A stretch of DNA of 64,000 nt, taken from assembly GCF_000213175.1 (NCBI RefSeq), contig NW_009799100.1, positions 5,139,293 through 5,203,292 on the forward strand, written 5' to 3'. Below, in pieces: positions 46,796 through 58,300 of this stretch; the first letter of the stretch is position 1; each line of letters opens with the position of its first letter. The stretch comes from Neurospora tetrasperma FGSC 2508 (lineage: Eukaryota > Ascomycota > Sordariomycetes > Sordariales > Sordariaceae). Position numbers and translations under genes: made by a program. The notes beneath the pieces were generated by a model. That model worked only from the letters and a program-made list of their open reading frames with translations. It was not told the DNA's origin and did not search any database.

Positions 46796-49355
46796 ATGAC
46801 GTGGAAGGACATTGCCCCTGTGCCTACGTAAGGACATCTTGGTTGTTGTGTTGTTGTTTGGCATCGCTAACTCGCTTCTACAGGGCACAGGAATTCATCG
46901 ACATCATCCTCTCGTAAGTCGACATCGACAGCCCCCGACCACGACGATGCGAAGTCTTCGAGTTCGAGTCCAATGGCTTGGTTACGGTGGTGAAGGATAT
47001 TAACTGTTCAACAGGAGGACACAGCGTCGCTTGCCGACTCAGAGTATGTTGTACAATGTGGAAAATTACGTGAAGCATGGCATGATCGCTAACCTCTACT
47101 TTGAACAGTTCGTGCCGGTTTCAAGAGTATGTCGTCTCGATATCCGATACTTGGTATGAGAATTCGAATAGATCATTGACACGCGACATCGAACAGTCAG
47201 CAGAATTAGAGCCTTCTACACCCGTAAGGTCAAGTTCACACAGGAAACATGCAGCGAAAAGTTCGGCGCCATCGTCTCGAGCTTCCCCATTCTCGCCGAC
47301 CAGCATCCTTTCCACCGCGACTTGATGAACATTCTCTACGGTACGAATCCCGCGCTTCCCTGCGACAGGCAGTTCCAGCAACAGCGGGTTGTGAACTGCG
47401 CCTGGTCTTGGTGGGAATAGTGGCTGACAAGGTGATGGATAGATGCCGACCACTTCAAGGTTGCCCTCGGTCAGGTCTCGACCGCCAAGCACTTGATCGA
47501 GACCATCTCTCGTGATTACGTCCGTCTCCTCAAGTACTCGCAAAGTTTGTACCAGTGCAAGCAGTTGAAGAGAGCCGCCCTCGGTCGTATGGCCACCCTC
47601 ATCAAGCGTCTGAAAGACCCTCTCGCCTACCTCGACCAGGTCCGCCAGCATTTGGCCAGATTGCCCGATATCAACCCTACCACCCGTACCCTCCTCGTTG
47701 CCGGCTTCCCCAACGTCGGCAAGTCTTCGTTCGTGCGCTCCGTCACCCGCGCTGATACCCCCGTCGAGCCCTATGCTTTCACCACCAAGAGCTTGTTCGT
47801 CGGCCACCTCGACTACAAGTACCTCCGTTACCAGGTCATCGATACCCCTGGTATTCTCGACCACCCTCTCGAGGAGATGAACACCATTGAAATGCAGTCA
47901 GTCACTGCCCTCGCCCATCTCAGAGCCGCCGTCATGTTCTTCATCGATATCTCGGAGCAGTGCGGTTACTCGCTCAAGGCCCAGTGCAACTTGTTCAGGT
48001 CCATCAAGCCCCTTTTCGAGAACAAGATGGTCTACGTTGTCCTGAACAAGATGGATATCAAGACCGTTGAGGACCTCGACCCCGAATCCCAGGCCGATCT
48101 CATGGACCTTACCAAGTCCGGCAACATTCAGCTTTTGCGCGCCTCTTGCGCTACCCAGGACGGTGTCCAGGAAGTCAAGAACACCGTTTGCGAGGCTCTC
48201 CTCGTTGAGCGTGTCAATCAGAAGTACAAGGCCGGTACCAGCAGCAACGGCACCATGGGCTCCCGTCTCACCGAGGTCATGTCCCGTATCCACGTCGCCC
48301 AGCCCGCCGATGGTGTTCTCCGCGAGACCTTCGTTCCCGAGGCCGTCAAGGGTCTCAAGAAGTACGACAAGGCCGACCCCGAGAGGAAACTTCTCGCCAG
48401 GGATATCGAGGAGCAGAACGGTGGTGCTGGTGTCTTCAACGTCGATCTCAGGGAGAACTGGATCTTGGCCAACCCCGAGTGGAAGTACGACAAGATTCCC
48501 GAGGTCAGTAACTCTCGCATTCCGACTTCCCTAAATCAAACCCCGTTACTAACATGTCACGCTTTGATAAACAGATTGTCGACGGCAAGAACGTCTACGA
48601 CTTTATCGATCCCGATATCGAGGCCAAGCTGGCCGCTCTCGAAGAGGAGGAGGAGCGTCTCGAGAAGGAGGGCTTCTACAAGTCGGACTCGGACCTCGGC
48701 GACGAGTCGGAGGAGGAGATCCTGCAAAAGGCCGAGTACATCCGCGAGAAGCACAAGCTGATCCGCAACGAGGCCAAGATGAAGAAGTCGCTCAAGAACC
48801 GCGCCATAATCCCCCGGAAAATGCAAAAGAAGTCGTTCGCCCAGCTCGAGGACCACATCGACCAGCTCGGCGTCGACACCGAGGAGATCAACCTGCGTGG
48901 CCGTGCCCAGGTGCGCGAGCCCACTCGCGGCCGCTCGCTGGCCCGCAGCCGCAACGCCACCGAGGACCCCGACGCTATGGAGGTGGACACGCCCAAGAGC
49001 GCCGCCGAGCGTCTTCGCTCTCAGAGCCGTCCGGCCCAGCGTGGCCAGGGCGCGACAAACAGGCGCGACGACGGTGTTACTGGTGGTGTGGGCATGGACG
49101 GGGAGACAGCCCGCTCCAAGGCCGAGAGGGTGGCCAAGCTCGGCCAGCGCAAGATGAACAGGATGGCCAGAGCCGGCGAGGCCGACAGGCATATTGGTGC
49201 TACCATGCCCAAGCATTTGGTACGTCTTTTTTCTTTTCTTTTCCCCTTCCTTCAATCCCCCTTTTCCCTTTTATCTTGACACGTAAACTAACCAACCTTT
49301 TTTTTTTCTATAGTTCTCTGGAAAGCGTACTGTCGGCAAGACACAACGTCGTTAA
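46796..49355 (+). CDS. nog1: Nucleolar GTP-binding protein Nog1
   Basis: Eight exons (46796-46827, 46884-46913, 47015-47043, 47109-47126, 47197-47340, 47443-48503, 48575-49219, 49314-49355) encode 666 residues; yeast and human proteins are slightly shorter. Nog1 is an essential GTPase for 60S subunit assembly that inserts its C-terminal tail into the exit tunnel of the pre-ribosome. The N-terminal helical domain reads [50 protein letters not shown]. The GTPase motifs are GFPNVGKSS (from 172), DTPG (from 218) and NKMD (from 286). The charged C-terminus carries [12 protein letters not shown] and [19 protein letters not shown], ending [13 protein letters not shown]. The first four exons are 32, 30, 29 and 18 bases long, all with good GT-AG signals and a continuous family match. 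Confidence 0.95.
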
Positions 49356-50190
49356 TTTGGATCCATATGTTGGTTGGGTTGGGTGTGTCGTGTCGGGGCT
49401 CGTCTCATCTTTTGGCGATTGTGTTGCTTCTTTGCTATTGTTCCTTTTTGGGGAGAAATGATTCCATACTTATATCTCTGCGTCAACGGTCTTGTTTTTT
49501 CACACACACACACATCATGTTTATAACGTAGACTTACTACTACTTACCATCTCGAGGGCGTTCTTGGGCAAAATGGGAGAGAGAGAGAAAAAAAAAAAAG
49601 GATGTCAACAACTACAACAACAACATCGATAGTTCTGAACCTTGCTGTTAACAATTGTCTTGTATATCTCCACCTGTCGCCGAATGTTCGTACGTTGGAG
49701 AGTCTGATACGAGTTATGGTCATTCAAACACCATCACCACTACCACCACGGTGATTAGGAAATTCCCAACTCAGGGGCTCTGAAAGCATCATCTCCACAT
49801 CTAATATCTCTACGGTGTCAACTTTCACTGTGCCAACACCAGGGGCACCACTTCCATTTGATTACTTTGTCGTCATGGTGAGATTAATGTGATTTATTAC
49901 CCATCTCCTCTAATCGTCCCCATCCCATCCCAAATCTACAAGAAAATCGATACGTATCCATACGCTTTGGAAACTGGGTGAGTTGAAGGGGGGAGTGGCT
50001 GACAGGCTGACTGACTGACTGCCTGTAAAACCTTGCTAAACAGAGCAGAGCAGCAGCAGCAGCCTGTATGTACTAATGTGATATGTAGTACAGTTTATGC
50101 TTTCAAACGAGGAAACCATCAATTAAATGTTGTTAATGTTATGCCTTAATCCATATCCATATATCCCTTTATGTCACTGTCGTCCATTGT
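49356..50190. other. Spacer between convergent nog1 and gdi1
   Basis: This 835-base tail-to-tail spacer has a short CA run (about 49501-49513) and an A tract near 49590. No gene is evident. Confidence 0.5.
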
Positions 50191-51899
50191 TTACTCCTGC
50201 GACATCTGGATACCCTCCCTCAAACCTTCAACAACAAGCTCCTCGCCCGCGCACCGGCGGTAGATGTCCTTGACGTCCTCTGTCGAGGTCTCAAAGTGGC
50301 TGGTGGCGTCGTAGCTCTTGGAGATGAAGATGTTGTCGTTGCGGCCGTCCTCGAGGGGCTCATAGAGGGGAATGGGGGGACCCTGTTTGTGGTGAAAATT
50401 GCGTTAGTTATCTTTCTAGAAGGTAGGTAGGCAAGAATGACGGGGGGAAACAAAAAGAAAACATACCATGAACTGCTCCTCGATCTTGCCGAGGCGCTCG
50501 ATACCAGGGGCGAGCTCGAGGTGGTGGTTCGCAGAAGTCTCGGCAATGGTCGAGACAATGGCGATCCAGTAGCCCTTGGGGCAGACGTTGTGCGCCGAGG
50601 AGACGCAAGCAATGTAGATATCTGCACAGCCCTTTATTAGTGAATCTGTTTGGGTTATCATGCTTGTGACGCAAAACTTACCGTTCTTGCGGCCCACCTG
50701 CGACTGGGGAATGATCAACTGGCACGAATCGGCGTCGTTGGTGCTAGCAAGGGGGTGCTTGAGAATGCAGATGGCGCGGAGGACGTGGCCGACAACCTTG
50801 ACCTTGTCGGGGAAGTAGCTGGGGTCGCCGAGGATCATCTTGGCGCGGGTCTCGAACTTCATCTCGGGCTCGACACCCGTCATGGTGGCCTTGATGCCGA
50901 CGGCCTTGCCGTTCTCGTAGACGAGCTCGTCAACGTTGGTGTTGAGCATGTAGGTACCGCCGTAGATGGCGGACAGACGGGCGAAACCCTGGGGAAGCTC
51001 GCCGAGGCCGTAGAGAGGGTAGATGTATGGCGACTTGCCGTAGCGGGCGACGGACTGGCCGTAAAGGCGGATGCGCTCGATGGTCTCAGGGGCGGCGCCA
51101 GGGGTATCGAGGTAGTTGTCGTTGAGGTAGAGGGCCATGGCGTGGCCGACAAAGTCCTTGGTGCCGGCCTCGAGGCTGAACTTCTCAAAGACGTCCTTCA
51201 TGGTGCAGGTGGCCATGTCGAGACCTGCAAGTGCCCCCTAGTTAGCGCTTATGAACAATACAACATGACGCAAGTGTGTTGTTGGCCAAACTTACCCTTG
51301 TGTGTGGCGGGGTCCTTGGGGTCGAACTCGCCAACCCACTCAATGAAGCTCTTCATGCGGCGCTTCTCAAAGATGCCCATGAGGGGCGAGCGCAACGCCT
51401 CGGCGGCATCTGAGGGGACCTTGGCGATGGTGGCCTTGGAACCAGCACCCTGCTGTACGTAGCTGCCGGCAACCTGCTTGAACTCGAGGTAACGGGTAAC
51501 ATCGGTGGAGACAAGAATGTTGGTGAGCTCGCCCGAGGACATGAGGAACTTGGGAACAAGGTCGATGTTCCAGTCGTTGGGGCGACCGTATTCCTTCCAG
51601 GGCTCGGTACCGGCGGCAAAGTTGCCATACTTCTTGAAGAGCGTCTCGAGGTTAACCGACGCCGCCTCACTGCGCAAAGAGTCGTGTTAGCTTCCGTTGT
51701 GTCCTCATCATGGTTCGATAGGGGGTTGAAGGGGGGGTTGAAGGGGAGAGGGGGGGAGTACGAACCCGCCGTAGTGGTCGTTGCGGTCGATGTGGAGGAC
51801 CTTCTTTCCCTTGACACTGAGAACACCCGAGAGAATACACTCGGTCAAGCCAGTGCCCAGCACAATGACATCGTACTCCTTGGCGATCTCGTCGGCCAT
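50191..51899 (-). CDS. gdi1: Rab GDP-dissociation inhibitor
   Basis: Five exons (51899-51766, 51669-51296, 51224-50682, 50621-50467, 50382-50191) encode 465 residues. GDI extracts prenylated, GDP-bound Rab GTPases from membranes and recycles them through the cytosol, so it serves all vesicle-transport steps. The FAD-fold-like N-terminus reads [20 protein letters not shown], followed by [20 protein letters not shown], the Rab-binding region shared with Rab escort proteins. [20 protein letters not shown] and [13 protein letters not shown] follow, and then the mobile-effector region [20 protein letters not shown]. The length and lack of the Rab-escort insertion favour GDI over REP. The first intron has a GTTCGT donor, which is less usual, but it restores the HYGGEA motif exactly. 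Confidence 0.95.
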
Positions 51900-53625
51900 G
51901 GTTGTGGTTGTTGATAGTATTAGTTGTGGTTGTTGTGGTGAGTCGGCGGTCTTGCGGTCTGCAAGCTATACAAGCAACAAGCTACAGGTAGTAGGAAGCT
52001 TGTGTTTGGATTAGAGGGGGGTGGTGGGGGTGGTGGTGGTGGTGAGAGCAGGTAGTAGGCAGGTAGGTGGTATATAGCAAGCAGGCTAAACACACGACGA
52101 CGGAGAATGGAAGAAGCAGAACAAGAAGAATGGGACGGGGAAGAAGGAACGAAGTTGAAGGCGGATCACTTGATACTAAATGGGGGTAAGTAGCCCGCCA
52201 GAGAGAGATGATGGACGACCAGGGACAGAGACAGCAGTGAGTGGACTGGCTGGTGGACTTTCGTCGTGGACTGGACTGGACAACTGACAGGAGGCGGCGT
52301 CCCGTCGGTCTGTCACGTTAGTGTCCATACCTGGGTGGTTACTAGGGGACAAAGGACGACGACGGACGGACTGGGGCCGCACTGCCGCCGCTGGGCTGCC
52401 ACTGCCTGCACACGCTGCATTGCTGGCACCGCCCTGCGACTGACAGCAGCTTCCACCTGTTGCAAGTACGGTGTGCAGGTGCAGGAAGCTGTCAGCCATG
52501 GGTCCAGGTCAGGTCTCCGCCTGGCACTCCATCCATTGAGTTTGCTCTGATCATGTCCATCGTCGCCAGGCTGTCAATCTTCAACCACCATTCAAAACCA
52601 TTGAGAGACAAACAGACACCTCTCTGATGAAAGTAGGGGGCATGTCCAATGCATGGTCGTGTCTCCTCGGGGCTCCTGTTTGGGTGGGCGGTCTCGTAGG
52701 CGGTCTCTCCTAGCCCAGCCCAGGCTCCCAGGCTTCTTGCTGCCGGCCAGCCAGTTGTGGTAGCAGATGGCCGGCCTCTGGTTCGTCACTGTCGTGGTAG
52801 GAAGTGGGGGAGTCTTACAATGAGGGGCGGGAACGGGACCCCGCTTTGAGCTTCTTTGAGCTAGACCGGAGCCAAGAAAGTAATGTCCCCCTAATGTCCC
52901 CCTTGGTGGGACTCGGGCTCGCTAATGATTTGATGTTCAAAGACATGAAGACCGTTCACTGATCTGATGAAAAGAACCCTGGCTTGCTTCATCTGGTCCC
53001 CGCAACGATAATTGATATGTATATATAGAGATCCATATATATATATATATATATATATCATTCTGATATATGTACACTACCACTCGCCATTTTGTATCTA
53101 AAAATTGGACTTGGAAACGAGCTTTGTCTCGTCTATCCCGCCGTGCCCTTCCTCCTCACCTCTCCATGGTCTCGCCTGTTCAGGTTGGCGCCGATGATGA
53201 TCTCCCCAGCTACCATGGAAATCTAGACATGTCCTAAGCGAGATGTTGGTATACAGAGATTCACGCACCCCAGATCTCGGTTGTTCGGCCCATCACTATT
53301 CACCAGGGACCGCCTAATCCATATTGGACACCCATTCCCATGAACCCCATGGGGCTTTTTGTTTTTGCTTCGTTGGCTTCTTCATGAAAATCTCCCAGGC
53401 CCATGTCCTTCCCTCTTTAGAAACATGGCCTGTCCGGGTTGAATTTGGCTGTTGTACAGTGAACACATATGATGCTCGTTACACTATCGATACAGGTTGC
53501 AAATGTGTGGTGGTTTGTTTTTAGAAAACGGGTATTGTGACTGTTTTCCCCCCTCGTCCTCTTACCGCAAGGGTACCTTCACGACCGTTCGCCCGTCTGG
53601 TTCATTTGGGACCGCTTCCCTCTCT
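51900..53625. other. Spacer upstream of gdi1
   Basis: This 1.7 kb between two minus-strand genes should hold the gdi1 promoter and the mrpl4 3' end. It has GGT/GTGG-rich repeats at 52018-52075, TGGACT repeats at about 52240-52282 and an AT run at 53037-53061. No gene is evident. Confidence 0.5.
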
Positions 53626-54491
53626 TCATACCCTGGGGGCTTCGGCTTGGGACTTGGATGATGGTATCGTTGTTGGGTCGATTTCTGTGGTGGATTGCGC
53701 CTCGCTGGCCTCGGCGCCCTCCGCCGTCTCTTCCGCCTCGAGGAATGTGCTAGGCGTGTAGGGGTTCTCGGGGTTGGACAGGTCGATTTCCGGGTCCTGC
53801 TCGGCCAACTTGACCGCATCCTCCCAAGCATAGAAGCGCTCGGTGAGCACATGCTTGATTCCGCGCATCGTTTGCTTGACCTAAAAAAATCAAAGAAGAA
53901 CTAGTGTCAGCTCTCTGCTGCTGTAACCCATTGATCCTTCCTGTGTCATCCACCTACATTGCGGTCACGCTCATTGGCCTCAGCAAGACCGAAACCCAAC
54001 TCGCTCTTTGTGCGCTCCCAGTTCGCCGTCGCAATGCGGTTGCGCTCCTTGACGCAGACCCACCATAGCCGGTGCAGGTCGTCCCACGACTTCTTGCGCA
54101 GCTCGGAAACGGTCCAGGCGCGGCCGTGCTTGGTGTGCTCGAGGGGGGCCATGGCGACGGTCTCGCGGTCGTAAAAGAAGTCCCAGAGGCCGTGGTTCTC
54201 GTCGACTTGGATCGGGGGCAGCTCCTCGCGCGGGACGGGCTCGGGAAGGGGTTCGTCGGAGACGGAGAGCTTCCAGCGCGTGCCGGACTTGCGCAGCGCA
54301 GACTCGCCACGCTGCTTGGAGTTATCGCGGGTCACGCGGGCGGTCGGGTATTTGTGGCGCTTGAGGAGGGCAGCCGAGGTCGAAAGTGCCCTGACCGGGA
54401 CGGCGACGGCGACCTTGGGTGCTGTTGCGGCCGAGCGGCAGGTCTGCATAATGGCGCCCATGGAGGGCCGGAGGGCGGCTGGTGAGGCCAT
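53626..54491 (-). CDS. mrpl4: Mitochondrial large-subunit ribosomal protein uL29m (MrpL4)
   Basis: Two exons (54491-53958 and 53880-53626; intron 53881-53957) encode 262 residues. The protein is the mitochondrial relative of bacterial L29 near the exit of the peptide tunnel. The N-terminus (MASPAALRPSMGAIMQTCRS) and the following ~25 residues are basic and Ala/Ser-rich, as in a presequence; LKRHKYPTARVTRDNSKQRG would be close to the mature start. The L29-type core is GRAWTVSELRKKSWDDLHRL, continuing WWVCVKERNRIATANWERTK. The exon junction reads ERDRN|VKQTMRGIKHVLTER. A C-terminal acidic/Ser/Thr-rich extension typical of fungal members ends SQAEAPRV. A 543-base spacer separates it from the divergent microprotein gene. 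Confidence 0.92.
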
Positions 54492-55034
54492 GGCGGACGG
54501 TTGTGGTATATGTGGTGGTGGTGGTGGTTGGTGAAAGTGCGCCGACCCAATGCCCGCTACTCCGTATGCACCGTCGTCTCCGAGTCGCAGTGGTCAATCG
54601 TAGGCGCGGCGGTGCGGACTGCGGTGCGGCTCCGGGGACGGCAGTAACTCTCGCTCTACGGCCTTTGGCACCGCAAAATTTAGGTGGGTCCGAGCTTGGT
54701 CCCCCGTTCGTGTCACCAACGAACCGCCATTGGTCCCATTTGCTCGGTCCGGACAGCGAATTGCCGGATGAATTGGCGGCAAGCACGGGTAGTAGCCGCT
54801 AGATATCCACGTCTAATACAAACAAGGTTAAACTTGACTATAACCTCAACGTCCAGTTGCTTTCTTGACCAATCATAGGGCAGTATGCTGTTTACTTAAA
54901 GTGAACTTGACGCTATTGCTACCAATGATAGCTTTCATCCAACGACAGAAGGTCAACACTCTCTCTTCACTCCGACACTGACTCTCTCATTCCATTCTCA
55001 AGTGATTGGTATTGTCATTCCTTCGCCCGAGATC
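54492..55034. other. Divergent spacer, mrpl4 / microprotein gene
   Basis: This 543-base head-to-head spacer should carry two promoters. I see no other gene. Confidence 0.45.
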
Positions 55035-55390
55035 ATGGTCCTCCAGTGAGTGTTCTTCATCAACAGAACTCGTTGACCCATCACCACTTACACCACCCAC
55101 ATGTCATGTCATGTCATCAATGCGATCCTTTACCCTTCTCTTTGAGACTATAAATCCACCAATCCTAACCATGACCCAGAACCTACCGCAACCTCTCCCC
55201 ACGCGCCCGCCTCGGCGTCGGCATCGCATTCACCCTCTGGGGCCTCATCGGCCTCAAGCTGTCTGACAAGGCCGAAGAAAAGCTCGGCTATACTCCCACC
55301 GAAGAGGATCGCAGGGCGCTGGAGAGGTACAAGCCTCGGATTATCGAGGTCGAGAAGGAGGTTGAGAAAGTTGTCAGGGCTGAGAAATGA
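55035..55390 (+). CDS. 73-residue single-span membrane microprotein
   Basis: Two exons (55035-55045 and 55180-55390) encode 73 residues. The first exon is only 11 bases (ATG-GTC-CTC-CA); the intron has a GTGAGT donor, a CCTAAC branch-like site and a CAG acceptor. The N-terminus is basic (MVLQTYRNLSPRAR), followed by one hydrophobic segment, about residues 16-32 (LGVGIAFTLWGLIGLKL), and a charged helical tail with YTPTEEDRRALERYKP and Glu/Lys/Val heptad-like residues, ending VVRAEK. The arrangement resembles small mitochondrial inner-membrane or assembly proteins, but that is inference from shape alone. Good splice signals, GC-rich codon use in exon 2 and a plausible topology support a real gene. 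I do not recognise the family. Confidence 0.75.
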
Positions 55391-58300
55391 TTTCACACGC
55401 CTGGGAGTGAAGTTGGGGTGATGGGGATGGTGACGCTCATGTGAAGAGAGGACACATCGATTGATTGATGCCACCGCCGGAACCTAATGATGGATACTTT
55501 CTTCTTGAAGTCTTGGACTTTGAAAAAAGAAGAAAGGCTTAGCGAAAGTGGGAGAATGGATATCGAAGGAGCATGGATGGATGGATGGATGACAGGACTT
55601 CATCTTCCGCCGACACCGAAAGATCGATGAGTGGAACATCCAACAATGGACGGAACAGAAAGCGGGAGCCAGTTGAGCTACGGATGTCCATGGCAACAAC
55701 AGCAGCAAAACAAAAGCAAAAACAGAGCAGCAGCACCTGTACCAGTCAGGAAGAGATATAAGCAAGCCACCTCACTAATGATTCGAAGCACAAACCACTT
55801 CTCTCTACTTGTTTATATGCGTATGACCAAGTTAGCGGTCGGGTTAAGGCAGCACTACCAGTCATGTATTTGCTTGTTCATAGGGAAGAATAACATACGA
55901 GTTAGCTTGAAGACTAACAAAGTTCGAGTTGAGTGGACTATCCCTTACGTCCTGGAAATATTCCACTTTCAGACTAGAACAACCAACTTGCCCAATCTCC
56001 AAGCCACTTATACTAACAATGAGCCAACTGTCTTCCACATGAGAGCTCCTTGAATTCACCTTTTACATGGCGATGATCAAACTTCCGTAATGATACAAAC
56101 AAACTCCTTCAAATAGTTACCTCAGTTTCGAGACGATCGTGACTTGGTTCTCTCTCCTGTACCAGCTCCATAACACAGCAAAAACCTACTTTCCTTCTAC
56201 AACAACCAAATTAAAGACACATACATACATACATACCTCAACAGTCTTGTACTCTCGCCACACCATTCCAAGCAAAACACGGACATTTTCATCCCAAACC
56301 AATCAACATCTATCTGGTGCTAATCCTCCATAGTTCTACCTCCCTAGGTAGATAGATACCTACTTCAGACCTTACTTACAAACCCGACGAAGCGGACGTT
56401 CCTTTGTTGATAGCTAGACTACCTACATGGACAACTACCTACCTGAACAGGACAACAAACCCTCCCTCCCTACTACAACACGCACCGGAAGGGAAGGGCC
56501 CGTCGTGCCATTTCCAGACACTAGACTACCTACTAGCATCAATAGACACTCCCGTCAAAACAGAAACTCCGTCGAGAGACTACCTACTCAACCTCGCAGT
56601 CGTTACTAAAGGGAAAGGTAGTACCTCGGTGTGCGTCCTGTCCTTCCATTGGTAGAGGTAGAGGTAGTCCCTTTCGTTCGTTCGTTCGTTCGTTCGTTCC
56701 TTCCCTTTGGTTGATTATGTACTGCTCTACAGTGATCACTCAGTGTCTGGGTGGTTACTAGGTTGTTTCGTCCGTTCCTTCCTTCCTTCCTTCCTTCCTT
56801 CCTTCCTTCCTTCCTTCCTTCCTTCCTTCCTTCCTTTCAGTTAACCTCCCACTCAGTCCCGTCTGCAGTACTCAATATCCGGGTACCTCTAGTCACTCCT
56901 TTCCTTCTCAGCGACCGGGGATTTTTAATCAACCCTGACCGGCCTTTTTTTTTCGAAACACACTACAACTCACTACCTATTTGATCGCCGGGTAGTAGTA
57001 CGATTATCTCGAAATGTCTCCGCGTTTCAAAGATTTTTACGTTTAATGGGCAAAAGCATCCAGTGAAAGAAATGTAAGTTGAATAAGGAGAGTATGCTAG
57101 ATAGGGAATGAATACCCATCGTCCCTTTGATTGAGGTATCTGAGGTAGATTCTGGATTGGACTCTTTGTCAGTGGAACTTGGTCGGTTCGGTTCAAGTTT
57201 GCTTAATGACTACATTACGTACCCTGCCAAAAGAGAATGTGTGCAACAACTTGACATAGGTGCTCAGACGGGATGGGGATGAGATGAATAAGAAGTGTGT
57301 TAATGGTCGAGTTGCTATCGGGTGCCTCTTATGATTATCTGGATTGTCTTGTCAGTTCACATTGCCATCTAGCCGTATGATTATCTAACCTGCGGGCATG
57401 ATCAACTCATGTCTACGTAGTGTATGGAAATTTTCACCATGGGATTCGAAAAGGTTCGAGACACGAGAACGAGCTTACAATCACAGACAGCCACGTGCTT
57501 CATCCAAGTATAGGTAGATATGCTTGCATCAACACTCTCCACTGCCATTCTCATGTACCATCTAACTCTACTATCTATAGACACAACCTCCCTCGACCAT
57601 GCCATCCATCAAACAACCTAGATGGTACATTCAAATCCCCATCCCTTCACCCTCTCTCCCCCGATATTCCTTTTCCCTTTCATGTATTCACCACATTTTC
57701 CCTTTCCCTTTCCCTTTCCTTTTCTTCCCTCCCCTCTCCTATGCCCCGCTGCCTACCTTCCCCCCCCTTTTCCCAGCCCCATTCCCTTTTTTTGTGTAAC
57801 TCTTCCCTTGAACCAGCCCAAAAGACACCGGGTGACCATGAAGACCGAAGACCGTCATCATGCAATGCCATCTGTTCATCGTGTACTTAACAGAGGCTAT
57901 TGCAAGATGAGTTTAATGCTGAGAAAGAAAAAAAAGACAATGGAACAACGCCGGAACCATGTTGATAGAGACACGAGGAGGTACCTGTATGCGAACCGTA
58001 ACCGTACCCCCTCCAAATGCTGCCGCTTGTTGTTGCTCCGTGCTTTTCCTTCCCTGGGGAGAAGGTGGAAATCCCGTCCCTTCCCCCCTGCTTTACATTG
58101 CCTTTTTGCCTGCCTCCTGTTGTTCCGTTTTTTCTTTCCCTTTCTTCTTTCTGTCTCCTGTCCTGTGCCTGTCTATGCTCGCCATTTTGCCAATGTGGGT
58201 GGTCGGGAGAGCCTCTTCTCTTCTCTTCTAAAATGCAAAGCCGACAAAAAAATGTAAGAAATCTATCAGTTCGTTTCACCAAACGCAACACAACGCAACA

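Noticed and set aside
47121-49255. Minus-strand open frames of 247, 131 and 232 residues opposite nog1
   Set aside because: They are antisense to a well-supported GTPase gene and have the usual mirror composition.
57622-58257. 211-residue plus-strand open frame rich in Pro and Phe
   Set aside because: It is created by a pyrimidine-rich tract; the rest shows no domain.
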